The translations under genes were made by a program, and so were the position numbers. This document shows, piece after piece, positions 37,097-46,027 of a stretch of 64,000 bases of DNA; the first letter of the stretch is position 1, and each line of letters begins with the position of its first letter. The notes under the pieces were generated by a model. That model saw only the letters and a program-made list of their open reading frames with translations. It was not told the DNA's origin and made no database searches. This DNA is from Pseudomonas sp. PA27(2017) (GTDB lineage Bacteria; Pseudomonadota; Gammaproteobacteria; Pseudomonadales; Pseudomonadaceae), in the NCBI RefSeq assembly GCF_001945445.1, contig NZ_MSXW01000009.1, forward strand, positions 116,056-180,055, read 5' to 3'.

Positions 37097-38323
37097 TCAG
37101 CTACGCGCCTGGGCGGCGGGGCGCAGCCAGGTAACGGCCAGCAGCAAGTAGATCAATGAGCCACCCCAGTACAGCCAGGCGAAGCCGTTGTCCAGTTCGA
37201 TCAGCAGGTAGGCCAGCAGAGGGCCCAGCGCGGCCCCGAGATCCTGGGCGATCGAATAGCGAGTCATGAAGGCGACGACATTGCCAGCACTGGCGGCATC
37301 GCTGGCCAGGGCGTCCGAGAGCGTGGTCAGCGCAGTCGCCAGTACCATCACCAGCATGGTCACGGCAATCCAGGCGATCAGCGGCAGGCCGCTGGCCATC
37401 AGGCCGAAGCTCGCCGCGGCGCCCATCAGCGTCCATCCATAAAGCCGTGAGCGCCCACCCGGGCCGTCTGACCAGGCGCCGACGCGCCGGCCTAGCCAGG
37501 GTTCCCAGGCCCAGCGCAGCGCCTGCAGAACGCCCGACAAGGCGGTGGCGCCGAGCAGCAGACCGAACACGTCGAGCTCGTTGCCGTAAAAGTGGGCGAT
37601 CAGAGCGCTAAGCGTCGCTGCCAGCACACCCTGAATCAGCAGAGCAACGCAAAAGCCATTGACCAGAACCCCGCGGGCGCCGGCCGCCGGCTTGCCGTCG
37701 AGCAAGGCGCGGCTACCTCGCGCGGGTGCGATATGTTGTTGGTCATGGCCGGCGGGCAGGTGGAAATGACGCAGCAACAGTGGCAAGCCCAGCAGGGCCA
37801 GGCCGGTAAAGCTTAGCGCCAGCGCTGGCAACCCATAGAGCGGAACCAGCAACCCTCCGAGCAGCATTCCCGCCAGGCTGCCGAGCCGGTAAAGGCCGTT
37901 GTAGAGGCCCATTGCCTGGCCACGCGACTGCCCGTCCGAGCAGTAGACCACGGCCGACAGGCCGCCGATGCGAAAGAATGACCAGCCGATCCCCCAGGCT
38001 GCGCGCAACACGAGCCAGACGAGAAAGCCTTTGGCGATGCCGTAGCCCAATGTCGTGGCGGCGCCGAGTACGGTGGCCAGCAACAGCCCGGTGCGCAGAC
38101 TGATACGCTGATACAGCCAGCCGATCAGTGGGTTGAATGGCAGGCGGATAAGCCGGTTTACCGACAGCAGTACGCCGACCTGCCAGAGTGCATCGAGGCC
38201 CACGTCCTGCCAGTAGACGGGCAGGGCGATGTACAGCATGGAGTCGCCAGCCAGACACAGCGCGGTGGCCAGTGCGACCACCACCAGTGGTCGCGACGCA
38301 GGCTGCTCGACGGGGCGCGGCAT
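37097..38323 (-). CDS. Major facilitator superfamily transporter
   Basis: A 408-residue protein with 12 predicted helices. Helices 2-3 are joined by NRLIRLPFNPLIGWLYQRIS, a variant of the MFS loop motif, and helix 5 region by QAMGLYNGLYRLGSLAGMLLGG. The substrate cannot be told from sequence; it resembles poorly characterised drug/sugar exporter-like MFS proteins of pseudomonads. Lies 35 bases downstream of the HAD phosphatase gene on the same strand. Confidence 0.85.
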   Translation of the reverse strand: MPRPVEQPASRPLVVVALATALCLAGDSMLYIALPVYWQDVGLDALWQVGVLLSVNRLIRLPFNPLIGWLYQRISLRTGLLLATVLGAATTLGYGIAKGFLVWLVLRAAWGIGWSFFRIGGLSAVVYCSDGQSRGQAMGLYNGLYRLGSLAGMLLGGLLVPLYGLPALALSFTGLALLGLPLLLRHFHLPAGHDQQHIAPARGSRALLDGKPAAGARGVLVNGFCVALLIQGVLAATLSALIAHFYGNELDVFGLLLGATALSGVLQALRWAWEPWLGRRVGAWSDGPGGRSRLYGWTLMGAAASFGLMASGLPLIAWIAVTMLVMVLATALTTLSDALASDAASAGNVVAFMTRYSIAQDLGAALGPLLAYLLIELDNGFAWLYWGGSLIYLLLAVTWLRPAAQARS

Positions 38324-38358
38324 AAAGCTCCTTGGCCGCTTTCGGGGCCTGTTGCGCC

Positions 38359-39015
38359 TCAGTCGCGCAGTGACATGACCGGCCAGCCGCGTTTTTGCGC
38401 TTCGGCCAGCAGGTTCGGATCCGGGTCAACGGCAACCGGATAGCTGACCTGCTCGAGCAGCGGCAGATCGTTCATCGAGTCGCTGTAGAACGTCGCGCCG
38501 TCCAGGTTGAAGCCGTTTTCCTGCATCCAGCGGTTGAGGCGGGTGACCTTGCCTTCCTTGAAGCAGGGCACGTCGGTGGTGCGCCCGGTGTAGCGACCGT
38601 CGACCATCTCGCACTCGGTGGCCAGCAGGGTGTCGACGCCCAGGCGCGCGGCGATGGGCGCGGTGACGAAACGGTTGGTGGCGGTGATGATCACCAGCTT
38701 GTCGCCGGCTACGCGGTGCTTGTCGAGCAGCGCCAGGGCCTTGGGCAGGATGATCGGTTCGATGCATTCGGCCATGAACTCGCGGTGCCAGGCGTCGAGC
38801 TGGGCCATCTCGGTGCGGCCGAAGATAGCCAGGGTGAAGTTCAGGTAGTCGGTGATGTTCAGGCGCCCGGCCAGGTAGTCCTGGTAGAAGGCATCGTTGC
38901 GCGCCTTGTAGGTGGCGCCGTCGAGGATGCCGCGTTCGCACAGCCAGTCGCCCCAGGCATGGTCGCTGTCGCCGCCAAGCAGGGTGTTGTCGAGATCGAA
39001 TAAAGCCAAACGCAC
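38359..39015 (-). CDS. HAD-IB family phosphatase (possible histidinol-phosphatase)
   Basis: A 218-residue HAD hydrolase: motif [13 protein letters not shown] (nucleophile Asp7 and Asp9), motif II in [10 protein letters not shown], motif III Lys in [10 protein letters not shown], motif [13 protein letters not shown]. This subgroup (TIGR01490-like) includes PA0335, which I recall being reported as a histidinol-phosphate phosphatase in pseudomonads; that function is inference here. Divergent from rppH across 165 bases. Confidence 0.85.
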   Translation of the reverse strand: MRLALFDLDNTLLGGDSDHAWGDWLCERGILDGATYKARNDAFYQDYLAGRLNITDYLNFTLAIFGRTEMAQLDAWHREFMAECIEPIILPKALALLDKHRVAGDKLVIITATNRFVTAPIAARLGVDTLLATECEMVDGRYTGRTTDVPCFKEGKVTRLNRWMQENGFNLDGATFYSDSMNDLPLLEQVSYPVAVDPDPNLLAEAQKRGWPVMSLRD

Positions 39016-39180
39016 AGAATCACCTCTTCATACAGGGCCATGGAGGCAGCCAGAATAGCGGCTTTGCCGGCCCGGGGAAAACCGCGCGACGGGCCGCCAT
39101 GCAGTCCCATCCGAGCGCGTTGCCGCTGTCGCGAGCTTTGTGGAACAATGCGGAGACATGCGTTTACGAGGTTGTGTGCC

Positions 39181-39660
39181 GTGATCGATCCTGATGGTTT
39201 TCGCCCCAACGTCGGCATCATTCTCACCAATGATGTCGGCCAGGTGCTTTGGGCGCGTCGAATTAACCAGGATGCCTGGCAGTTCCCGCAAGGCGGTATC
39301 AATGACCGGGAGTCGCCGGAAGAAGCGTTGTACCGCGAATTGAACGAAGAAGTGGGCCTTGAAGAGCAGGACGTGAAAATTCTCGCCTGCACCCGGGGCT
39401 GGTTGAGGTATCGTCTGCCGCAGCGCCTGGTGCGCACGCACAGCCAACCGCTGTGCATCGGCCAGAAACAGAAGTGGTTCCTGCTGCGCCTGACCTCCGA
39501 CGAGCAGCGCGTGCGTATGGACCTGACCGGCAAGCCGGAGTTCGACGGCTGGCGCTGGGTCAGTTATTGGTACCCGTTGGGGCAGGTGGTTACATTCAAG
39601 CGCGAAGTCTACCGTCGCGCACTCAAGGAACTCGCACCGCGCCTGCTGGCACGGGATTAG
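39181..39660 (+). CDS. rppH: RNA pyrophosphohydrolase
   Basis: Removes pyrophosphate from mRNA 5' ends, starting RNase E decay. The 159-residue protein starts with GTG at 39181 ([17 protein letters not shown]), the usual N-terminus; GAGG lies about 10 bases upstream. The Nudix box is [23 protein letters not shown]. Length matches the Pseudomonas family. It lies 12 bases upstream of ptsP, a conserved rppH-ptsP pair. Confidence 0.96.
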   Translation: MIDPDGFRPNVGIILTNDVGQVLWARRINQDAWQFPQGGINDRESPEEALYRELNEEVGLEEQDVKILACTRGWLRYRLPQRLVRTHSQPLCIGQKQKWFLLRLTSDEQRVRMDLTGKPEFDGWRWVSYWYPLGQVVTFKREVYRRALKELAPRLLARD

Positions 39661-39672
39661 GCAGGGTCAGGC

Positions 39673-41952
39673 ATGCTCAACACGCTGCGCAAGATCGTCC
39701 AGGAAGTGAACGCCGCCAAGGATCTCAAAGCGGCGCTGGGCATCATCGTGCAGCGCGTCAAGGAGACCATGGGCACCCAGGTGTGCTCGGTCTACCTGCT
39801 CGACCCGGAGACCAACCGTTTCGTGCTGATGGCCACCGACGGCCTCAACAAGCGCTCGATCGGCAAGGTCAGCATGGCGCCGAACGAGGGCCTGGTCGGC
39901 CTGGTCGGCACCCGTGAAGAGCCGCTGAACCTCGAAAACGCCTCCGAGCACCCCCGTTACCGTTACTTCGCCGAAACCGGCGAAGAGCGCTACGCCTCCT
40001 TCCTCGGCTCACCGATCATCCACCACCGTCGGGTGATGGGTGTGCTCGTCGTGCAGCAGAAAGAGCGCCGCCAGTTCGACGAAGGCGAGGAAGCCTTTCT
40101 GGTCACCATGAGCGCGCAGCTCGCCGGGGTGATCGCCCACGCCGAGGCCACCGGTTCGATCCGTGGCCTGGGCAAGCAGGGCAAGGGCATTCAGGAGGCC
40201 AAGTTCATCGGTGTGCCGGGCTCGCCCGGCGCAGCGGTCGGGACTGCCGTGGTGGTGCTGCCGCCGGCCGATCTGGAAGTGGTGCCGGACAAGAGCATCG
40301 ACGACATCGATGCCGAGCTGAAACTGTTCCAGAACGCCCTGGAAGGCGTGCGCGCCGACATGCGCAACCTCTCCGAGCGCATGGCGACCCAGCTGCGCCC
40401 CGAAGAGCGCGCGCTGTTCGACGTTTACCAGATGATGCTCGAAGACGCCGCCCTCGGTAACGAGGTGGTCAACGTCATCAAGACCGGCCAGTGGGCCCAG
40501 GGCGCCCTGCGCCATGTGGTCAGCGAGCACATCAACCGCTTCGAGCTGATGGACGACGCCTACCTGCGCGAGCGTGCCTCGGACGTCCGCGACCTGGGCC
40601 GCCGTCTGCTTGCCTACCTGCAACAGGCCCGTCAGCAGACACTGGTGTATCCGGACAACTGCATCCTGGTCGCCGAAGAACTGTCGCCGGCGATGCTCGG
40701 CGAAGTGCCGGAAGGCAAGCTGGTCGGCCTGGTATCGGTGCAGGGCTCGGGCAACTCCCACGTGGCGATCTTTGCCCGTGCCATGGGCATTCCCACGGTG
40801 ATGGGTGCGGTCGAGCTGCCGTACTCGAAGATCGATGGCATTCAGCTGATCGTCGACGGTTACCACGGTGAAGTGTTCACCAACCCCAGCGAGATCCTGC
40901 GCAAGCAGTATGCCGATGTGGTCGAGGAGGATCGCCAGCTCACCAAGGGCCTCGACGCCCTGCGCGCGCTGCCCTGCGAGACGCTCGACGGCCACCAGAT
41001 GCCGCTGTGGGTCAACACCGGCCTGCTCGCCGATGTGGTGCGCGCCCAGGAGCGCGGCGCCGAGGGCGTCGGCCTGTACCGCACCGAAGTGCCGTTCATG
41101 ATCAAGGACCGCTTCCCCAGCGAAAAGGAACAGCTGGCCATCTACCGCGAGCAGCTGACCGCCTTCCATCCGCTGCCGGTGACCATGCGTACGCTGGATG
41201 TCGGCGGTGACAAGGGCCTGAGCTACTTCCCGATCAAGGAAGACAACCCCTTCCTGGGGTGGCGCGGCATTCGCGTGACCCTTGACCACCCGGAAATCTT
41301 CCTGGTGCAGGTGCGCGCCATGCTCAAGGCCAGCGAGGGCCTGAACAACCTGCGCATCCTGCTGCCGATGATTTCCGGTATTCAGGAACTGGAAGAGTCC
41401 CTGCACCTGATCCACCGCGCCTGGGGCGAGGTGCGCGATGAGGGCACCGACGTGCCGTTGCCGCCCATCGGCGTGATGATCGAGATTCCCGCCGCGGTCT
41501 ATCAGACCCGCGACCTGGCTCGTCAGGTGGATTTCCTGTCGGTCGGCTCCAACGACCTGACCCAGTACCTGCTGGCCGTGGACCGCAACAACCCGCGGGT
41601 GGCCGACCTCTACGACTTCCTCCACCCGGCGGTGCTGCAGGCGCTGACCAAGGTGGTCGAAGATGCCCACGCCGAAGGCAAACCGGTGAGCATCTGCGGC
41701 GAAATGGCCGGCGACCCGAGCGCCGCCGTGCTGCTGATGGCCATGGGCTTCGACAGCCTGTCGATGAACGCTACCAACCTGCCGAAGGTGAAATGGCTGC
41801 TGCGCCAGATCAGCCTGAGCAAGGCCAAGGACCTGCTTGGCCAGGCCATGCGCATCGACAACCCGCAGGTCATCCACAGCACCCTGCAACTGGCCCTGCG
41901 CAACCTGGGCCTGGGCCGCATGATCAACCCGGCGTCGGATATTCAGGCTTAG
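39673..41952 (+). CDS. ptsP: Phosphoenolpyruvate-protein phosphotransferase PtsP (EI-Ntr)
   Basis: First enzyme of the nitrogen PTS, passing phosphate from PEP to NPr (PtsO). The 759 residues hold an N-terminal GAF sensor domain (1-about 155), a PTS EI N-domain (FIGVPGSPGAAVGTAVV), the swivelling domain with catalytic His in GSGNSHVAIFARAMGIPTVMG, and the PEP-binding barrel (VGLYRTEVPFM; TLDVGGDKGLSYFP; SVGSNDLTQYLLAVDR; CGEMAGDP). The GAF domain is expected to sense glutamine/2-oxoglutarate. Cotranscribed with rppH. Confidence 0.97.
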   Translation: MLNTLRKIVQEVNAAKDLKAALGIIVQRVKETMGTQVCSVYLLDPETNRFVLMATDGLNKRSIGKVSMAPNEGLVGLVGTREEPLNLENASEHPRYRYFAETGEERYASFLGSPIIHHRRVMGVLVVQQKERRQFDEGEEAFLVTMSAQLAGVIAHAEATGSIRGLGKQGKGIQEAKFIGVPGSPGAAVGTAVVVLPPADLEVVPDKSIDDIDAELKLFQNALEGVRADMRNLSERMATQLRPEERALFDVYQMMLEDAALGNEVVNVIKTGQWAQGALRHVVSEHINRFELMDDAYLRERASDVRDLGRRLLAYLQQARQQTLVYPDNCILVAEELSPAMLGEVPEGKLVGLVSVQGSGNSHVAIFARAMGIPTVMGAVELPYSKIDGIQLIVDGYHGEVFTNPSEILRKQYADVVEEDRQLTKGLDALRALPCETLDGHQMPLWVNTGLLADVVRAQERGAEGVGLYRTEVPFMIKDRFPSEKEQLAIYREQLTAFHPLPVTMRTLDVGGDKGLSYFPIKEDNPFLGWRGIRVTLDHPEIFLVQVRAMLKASEGLNNLRILLPMISGIQELEESLHLIHRAWGEVRDEGTDVPLPPIGVMIEIPAAVYQTRDLARQVDFLSVGSNDLTQYLLAVDRNNPRVADLYDFLHPAVLQALTKVVEDAHAEGKPVSICGEMAGDPSAAVLLMAMGFDSLSMNATNLPKVKWLLRQISLSKAKDLLGQAMRIDNPQVIHSTLQLALRNLGLGRMINPASDIQA

Positions 41953-41993
41953 CGGCTGGAGCAGAGCTGCTTCCACGGCACCCAGTTGCCAGC

Positions 41994-42740
41994 CTAGATC
42001 TCGAACCTCGCTTCTCCAATTGGTACGCCCTCGGCACCGAAGCTGCGCTCGACGATCTGCCGTCGACCGTCAGCATGGGCGAACACCAGGGTGCTGGCGC
42101 GGGTGCCGTAGGTCGGGCTGGTGATGAACACGCTACCGAGCAGCCGCTCGAGATCCAGGCTCACCCCCGTCTTGGGTAGCGCCGCATCGCCCGGTTTGGT
42201 GGTGTCGGCCAGGAGCGCGAACAGCGCAGGCTCATCCGGCACCTCGAGCGTGGCGGCAAGTGCTGCCTTGGCGCGTTCGAGCTTGGGCCAGGGCGTATCC
42301 AATCCTGCATTGGAAACGCCATGGATACCGGCGGGCAGCGCCTGGGCCTGTCCGCCGTGCGAATTGAAGTGCCACAGTGCGTGGCGGTCGCCGACCAGCA
42401 GGTTGAAGCCGCTGTATTCATCTGCCTCACGGCGCAACTCGTTCAGAAAAGCCTCTGGACCCTGGTTTCCCAGCAGAAAGCGCAGCGGCAATTCACCCCG
42501 CGAACGAGAGCCCTGCTCGGCCTGCGGGTCTCGGATATTGGTGAGGGCGGCAAAGCGGCCTTCGGGGCCGATGCCCAGCCACGTGCCGCCAGCCTGCAGA
42601 TCGCGCCCGGCGATCAGCCCAGGCGCATCCGGCCACTCGGCCATGACGGCGGTCGGGCGGGCATGGAATTCATCGCGGTTGGCGGCGACCAGTAGCGGCA
42701 AGACGTGGCCGGGGCGCCAGGCGAGGACGATCAGGCACAT
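41994..42740 (-). CDS. NRDE family protein (TANGO2-like)
   Basis: A 248-residue protein starting MCLIVLAWRPGHVLPLLVAANRDE; the Cys2 and the NRDEFHARPT string are the family hallmark (Ser/Thr-rich T10/TANGO2). GGTWLGIGPEGRFAALTNIRDP follows. The eukaryotic homologue is linked to heme and lipid handling; the bacterial role is unclear. It lies 2 bases downstream of the small MreB-like gene and is probably cotranscribed. Confidence 0.85.
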   Translation of the reverse strand: MCLIVLAWRPGHVLPLLVAANRDEFHARPTAVMAEWPDAPGLIAGRDLQAGGTWLGIGPEGRFAALTNIRDPQAEQGSRSRGELPLRFLLGNQGPEAFLNELRREADEYSGFNLLVGDRHALWHFNSHGGQAQALPAGIHGVSNAGLDTPWPKLERAKAALAATLEVPDEPALFALLADTTKPGDAALPKTGVSLDLERLLGSVFITSPTYGTRASTLVFAHADGRRQIVERSFGAEGVPIGEARFEI

Positions 42741-42742
42741 GT

Positions 42743-43108
42743 TTATTTCAGCCTGCTGCGTACGCCAGCGGCGTCGAGAATTTCGCCGACATGTACCACG
42801 ACCTTGCGCGCTCCCGCGCCCATGCCGAGCTCCATCAGAATGCGCTCTTCCACCTGGGAAAGGCCGCCTTCCAGCCGCTCCAGTGGCTGGATCAACAGCT
42901 TTGGCGCGGCGTTGAGAAAGGCCAGGCGCTTGGGCATCAGGCCTTGCACTGTCTTTGCGATCAAGCGGTCGGCGATGCTGAAATCCGCCACCAGCAGACG
43001 TTGATTGCTGAAGGGCGGGTCAGCCTCCAGTACCGTTACACGGGCGCTTTCCAGATGGGTCAGGTGCAGATGATTGCAGGCGATGCGCAGGTAAAAGGTA
43101 TTGGCCAC
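42743..43108 (-). CDS. Small MreB-like protein (partial actin-fold)
   Basis: A 121-residue protein. Residues 40-106 align by eye to a central stretch of MreB: VADFSIADRLIAKTV against the 'GVIADF...EKML' segment, then PKLLIQP, and SQVEERILMELGMGAGARK against 'TQVERRAIRESAQGAGARE'. The phosphate-1 loop (DLGT) and the later nucleotide-binding motifs of MreB are absent, so ATP binding is unlikely. I infer a small paralogue or adaptor of the rod-shape system. First gene of a pair with the NRDE protein; divergent from the TauE/SafE gene. Confidence 0.6.
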   Translation of the reverse strand: MANTFYLRIACNHLHLTHLESARVTVLEADPPFSNQRLLVADFSIADRLIAKTVQGLMPKRLAFLNAAPKLLIQPLERLEGGLSQVEERILMELGMGAGARKVVVHVGEILDAAGVRSRLK

Positions 43109-43230
43109 GGTGCAGTTCGCTGTCTGGGAGAGCCCTCACTCTACGCAAAGCATCGTGTGGCATCCATCGCCAAAACTAGAGGCTGCGGGCTGCTTCCGCT
43201 ACCATGCCGCATCGCTTCGCAGAGCACACC

Positions 43231-44013
43231 ATGATCTTCCTTCTCTACATCCTGCTCGGTGCCGCCGCAGGCCTGCTGGCCGGGCTGTTCGGCGTCGGTG
43301 GCGGCATGGTCATCGTGCCGGTGCTGATCTTCGCCTTTACCGCCCAGGGCTTCGATGCCTCCGTGCTGACCCATATGGCGGTGGGTACCTCGCTGGCGAC
43401 CATCCTGTTCACCTCGGTCAATGCCGTGCGCGAGCACCATAGCCGCGGTGCGGTGCGCTGGGGGCTGTTCGTCTGGCTGACGGTGGGCATCGTGCTGGGC
43501 TCGGCACTCGGCGCGCTGACGGCTGACTCCATCGACGGCCTGGTGCTGCAGAAGATCATTGGCGTGTTCGCCCTGTGCGTGGCGCTGCAGTTGGCACTGG
43601 ATCTGAAACCCAAGGCCAGCCGCGAGGTGCCGGGCAAGGCAGGGCTGGGCGCTGCCGGTGGCGTGATCGGCTGGGCCTCGGCGATCATCGGTATCGGCGG
43701 CGGTTCGCTGACCGTGCCGTTCCTGACCTGGCGCGGTGTGCCCGTGCAGCAGGCGGTGGCGACTTCGTCGGCCTGTGGCTGGCCGATTGCCGCCGCCGGC
43801 GCCCTGAGTTACCTGTGGCTGGGTTGGGGCGACGCGCGTCTGCCTCACTGGAGCCTGGGTTACGTGTACCTGCCGGCGTTGCTCGGCATTGCGCTGACCA
43901 GCGTGTTCTTCGCCCGTACCGGCGCGCGGCTGGCTCATCGCCTGTCGCCGCGGGTGCTCAAGCGGTTGTTCGCCCTGTTGCTGTTTATCGTCGGCCTGAA
44001 TTTTCTGTTGTGA
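43231..44013 (+). CDS. TauE/SafE (DUF81) family sulfite/organic-anion exporter
   Basis: A 260-residue protein with about eight hydrophobic helices. The duplicated family motif is present twice: GLLAGLFGVGGGMVIVPVL near the N-terminus and GWASAIIGIGGGSLTVPFLT in the middle. The start at 43231 (MIFLLYILLG) is taken because the upstream codons are not membrane-like. The exported anion cannot be told. It lies 9 bases upstream of lgt and is likely cotranscribed with lgt-thyA. Confidence 0.88.
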   Translation: MIFLLYILLGAAAGLLAGLFGVGGGMVIVPVLIFAFTAQGFDASVLTHMAVGTSLATILFTSVNAVREHHSRGAVRWGLFVWLTVGIVLGSALGALTADSIDGLVLQKIIGVFALCVALQLALDLKPKASREVPGKAGLGAAGGVIGWASAIIGIGGGSLTVPFLTWRGVPVQQAVATSSACGWPIAAAGALSYLWLGWGDARLPHWSLGYVYLPALLGIALTSVFFARTGARLAHRLSPRVLKRLFALLLFIVGLNFLL

Positions 44014-44022
44014 GGAATCCTG

Positions 44023-44823
44023 ATGCTGCCTTACCCGAATATTGACCCGGTCGCTCTCGACCTGGGCTTCCTGCAGATCCACTGGTATGGCCTGATGTAC
44101 CTGGTGGGCATCGGCGGTGCCTGGTTCCTCGCCTCGCGGCGGCTGCACGCCTTCGACCCGACCTGGAGCAAGGAGAAACTTTCCGACCTGGTGTTCTGGG
44201 TGGCCATGGGGGTGATCGTCGGTGGGCGTCTGGGCTACGTATTGTTCTACGACCTGCCGGCGTACATCGCCAACCCGCTGCTGATCCTCGAAGTGTGGAA
44301 AGGCGGCATGTCGTTCCACGGCGGGCTGATCGGCGTGATGCTGGCAACCCTGTGGTTCGCCAGGCGCAACGGCAAGAGCTTCTTCGAGCTGATGGATTTC
44401 ATCGCGCCGCTGGTGCCGATTGGCCTGGGCGCCGGGCGCATCGGCAACTTCATCAATGCCGAGTTGTGGGGCAAGGTCAGCGACGTGCCGTGGGCCATGG
44501 TGTTCCCGACTGGCGGGCCGCTGCCGCGTCACCCGTCGCAGCTCTACCAGTTCGCCCTGGAAGGCGTGGCGCTGTTTGTCATCCTGTGGGTCTACTCGCG
44601 CAAGCCGCGCCCGACCATGGCCGTTTCCGGGCTGTTCGCGGTGTGCTACGGCATCTTCCGCTTCATCGTCGAGTTCGTCCGCGTGCCGGACGCCCAGCTC
44701 GGTTACCTGGCCTGGGGCTGGCTGACCATGGGGCAGGTGCTGTGCGTGCCGATGGTTCTCGCCGGCCTGGGCCTGATGGTCTACGCCTACAAGCGCCAAG
44801 CTGCAGTGGAGGTGGCCCGATGA
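44023..44823 (+). CDS. lgt: Prolipoprotein diacylglyceryl transferase
   Basis: Adds diacylglycerol to the lipobox Cys of prolipoproteins, in the inner membrane. The 266-residue protein has seven hydrophobic helices and the signature segments [12 protein letters not shown] (essential His) and [17 protein letters not shown] (essential Arg, Lgt signature), then HPSQLYQ. GAGGAA precedes the ATG. The end overlaps the thyA start (ATGA), so translation is coupled. Confidence 0.96.
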   Translation: MLPYPNIDPVALDLGFLQIHWYGLMYLVGIGGAWFLASRRLHAFDPTWSKEKLSDLVFWVAMGVIVGGRLGYVLFYDLPAYIANPLLILEVWKGGMSFHGGLIGVMLATLWFARRNGKSFFELMDFIAPLVPIGLGAGRIGNFINAELWGKVSDVPWAMVFPTGGPLPRHPSQLYQFALEGVALFVILWVYSRKPRPTMAVSGLFAVCYGIFRFIVEFVRVPDAQLGYLAWGWLTMGQVLCVPMVLAGLGLMVYAYKRQAAVEVAR

Positions 44824-45614
44824 AACAGTATCTCGACCTGATGCGCCACGTGCGCGAAAACGGCACCTTCAAGGAAGACCGCACCGGCACCGGCACCTAC
44901 AGCGTGTTCGCTCACCAGATGCGCTTCGACCTGGCCGACGGCTTTCCCCTGGTGACCACCAAGAAGTGCCACCTCAAGTCGATCATCCACGAGTTGCTGT
45001 GGTTCCTGCAGGGCGACACCAACATCAAGTACCTGAAGGACAACGGCGTACGCATCTGGGACGAGTGGGCCGACGAGAACGGCGACCTCGGCCCGGTGTA
45101 CGGCTACCAGTGGCGCAACTGGCCGGCGCCCAATGGCGAGTCGGTCGACCAGATCAGCAAGCTGATCGAGATGATCAGGAAGAACCCGGATTCGCGCCGC
45201 CTGATCGTCTCGGCCTGGAACCCGGCCCTGGTCGAGCAGATGGCCCTGCCGCCGTGCCACGCGCTGTTCCAGTTCTATGTGGCGGATGGCAAGCTGAGTT
45301 GCCAGCTGTACCAGCGCTCGGCCGACATCTTCCTCGGCGTGCCCTTCAACATCGCCAGTTACGCACTGCTGACCCTGATGGTCGCGCAGGTCTGCGGTCT
45401 GCAGCCGGGCGAGTTCATCTGGACCGGCGGTGACTGCCATCTGTACGCCAATCATCTGGAGCAGGCCGACCTGCAACTGACCCGCGAGCCGCTGCCCCTG
45501 CCGACCATGAAGCTCAACCCCGAAGTGACGGACCTGTTCGCTTTCAAGTTCGAGGATTTCGAACTGGTCGGCTACCAGGCGCACCCGCATATCAAAGCGC
45601 CGGTGGCGGTCTGA
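44820..45614 (+). CDS. thyA: Thymidylate synthase
   Basis: Methylates dUMP to dTMP with methylene-tetrahydrofolate. The 264-residue protein has the same length as E. coli ThyA; catalytic Cys146 is in [13 protein letters not shown], with [17 protein letters not shown] and [13 protein letters not shown] for substrate binding. The ATG at 44820 overlaps the lgt stop codon. dut and folA, the enzymes feeding and recycling its cofactors, are also in this window. Confidence 0.98.
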   Translation: MKQYLDLMRHVRENGTFKEDRTGTGTYSVFAHQMRFDLADGFPLVTTKKCHLKSIIHELLWFLQGDTNIKYLKDNGVRIWDEWADENGDLGPVYGYQWRNWPAPNGESVDQISKLIEMIRKNPDSRRLIVSAWNPALVEQMALPPCHALFQFYVADGKLSCQLYQRSADIFLGVPFNIASYALLTLMVAQVCGLQPGEFIWTGGDCHLYANHLEQADLQLTREPLPLPTMKLNPEVTDLFAFKFEDFELVGYQAHPHIKAPVAV

Positions 45615-45615
45615 T

Positions 45616-45703
45616 GCATTTCCCGGGTGTCGCTTCGCTCAACCCGGACTACGTTCAAGTAACCTCGTAGCCTGGGTTAGCCGAAGGCGTAACCCGGGAA
45701 TGC
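45616..45703. repeat. Inverted pair of GTAGCCTGGGTTAGC-type repeats
   Basis: GCATTTCCCGGGTGTCGCTTCGCTCAACCCGG and, about 22 bases on, GTAGCCTGGGTTAGCCGAAGGCGTAACCCGGGAATGC form a long imperfect inverted repeat directly after the thyA stop codon. Same family as at 5066, 36546 and 48044. It could act as a transcript-end hairpin between convergent genes. Confidence 0.75.
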
Positions 45704-45709
45704 TATCGC

Positions 45710-46027
45710 TCACTTGGGTAACGAAAAACGCTCGGCGATCTCTTCGACGAGCTCACTCGGACCGCTGAGTTTCCACTCGAACCAGTTGTCCCACTCCAGT
45801 CTCAGCTCATCCAGGCCGCGGCGCAGGCGGTAGCTGTCGTAATCGATGCCCTTGTCGAACGCCAGCGGGCTGTACTGCGCGACCTGCCGCCAACCCTCGG
45901 CCTTGAGGGTTTCCAGCAGGCGATTGCCCACTTGCGTATCGATATTCTCCAGCGTGATGTGCCCGGTGGTATCCACCGGCTGCCATTCCAGGCGCCGTCG
46001 TTTCAGCCACCGCCAGAGCCGGGTCAT
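45710..46027 (-). CDS. Small conserved-looking hypothetical protein
   Basis: A 105-residue protein, MTRLWRWLKRRRLEWQP at the start, then an acidic, aromatic-rich body (LDELRLEWDNWFEWKLSGPSELVEEIAERFSL). There is no signal peptide or membrane segment. I do not recognise the family. The ATG overlaps the stop codon of the LysR gene (ATGA) and an AAGGAC site lies just upstream, so it is translated with the regulator. Confidence 0.65.
   Translation of the reverse strand: MTRLWRWLKRRRLEWQPVDTTGHITLENIDTQVGNRLLETLKAEGWRQVAQYSPLAFDKGIDYDSYRLRRGLDELRLEWDNWFEWKLSGPSELVEEIAERFSLPK

Noticed and set aside
40009..41976. Antisense open frame of 655 codons opposite ptsP
   Set aside because: Shadow of ptsP with biased composition and no recognisable domain; ptsP matches its family end to end.
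43141..44799. Antisense frame of 552 codons opposite the TauE/SafE gene and lgt
   Set aside because: Composition dominated by His, Gln and Arg, no domain, and both sense genes are full-length.
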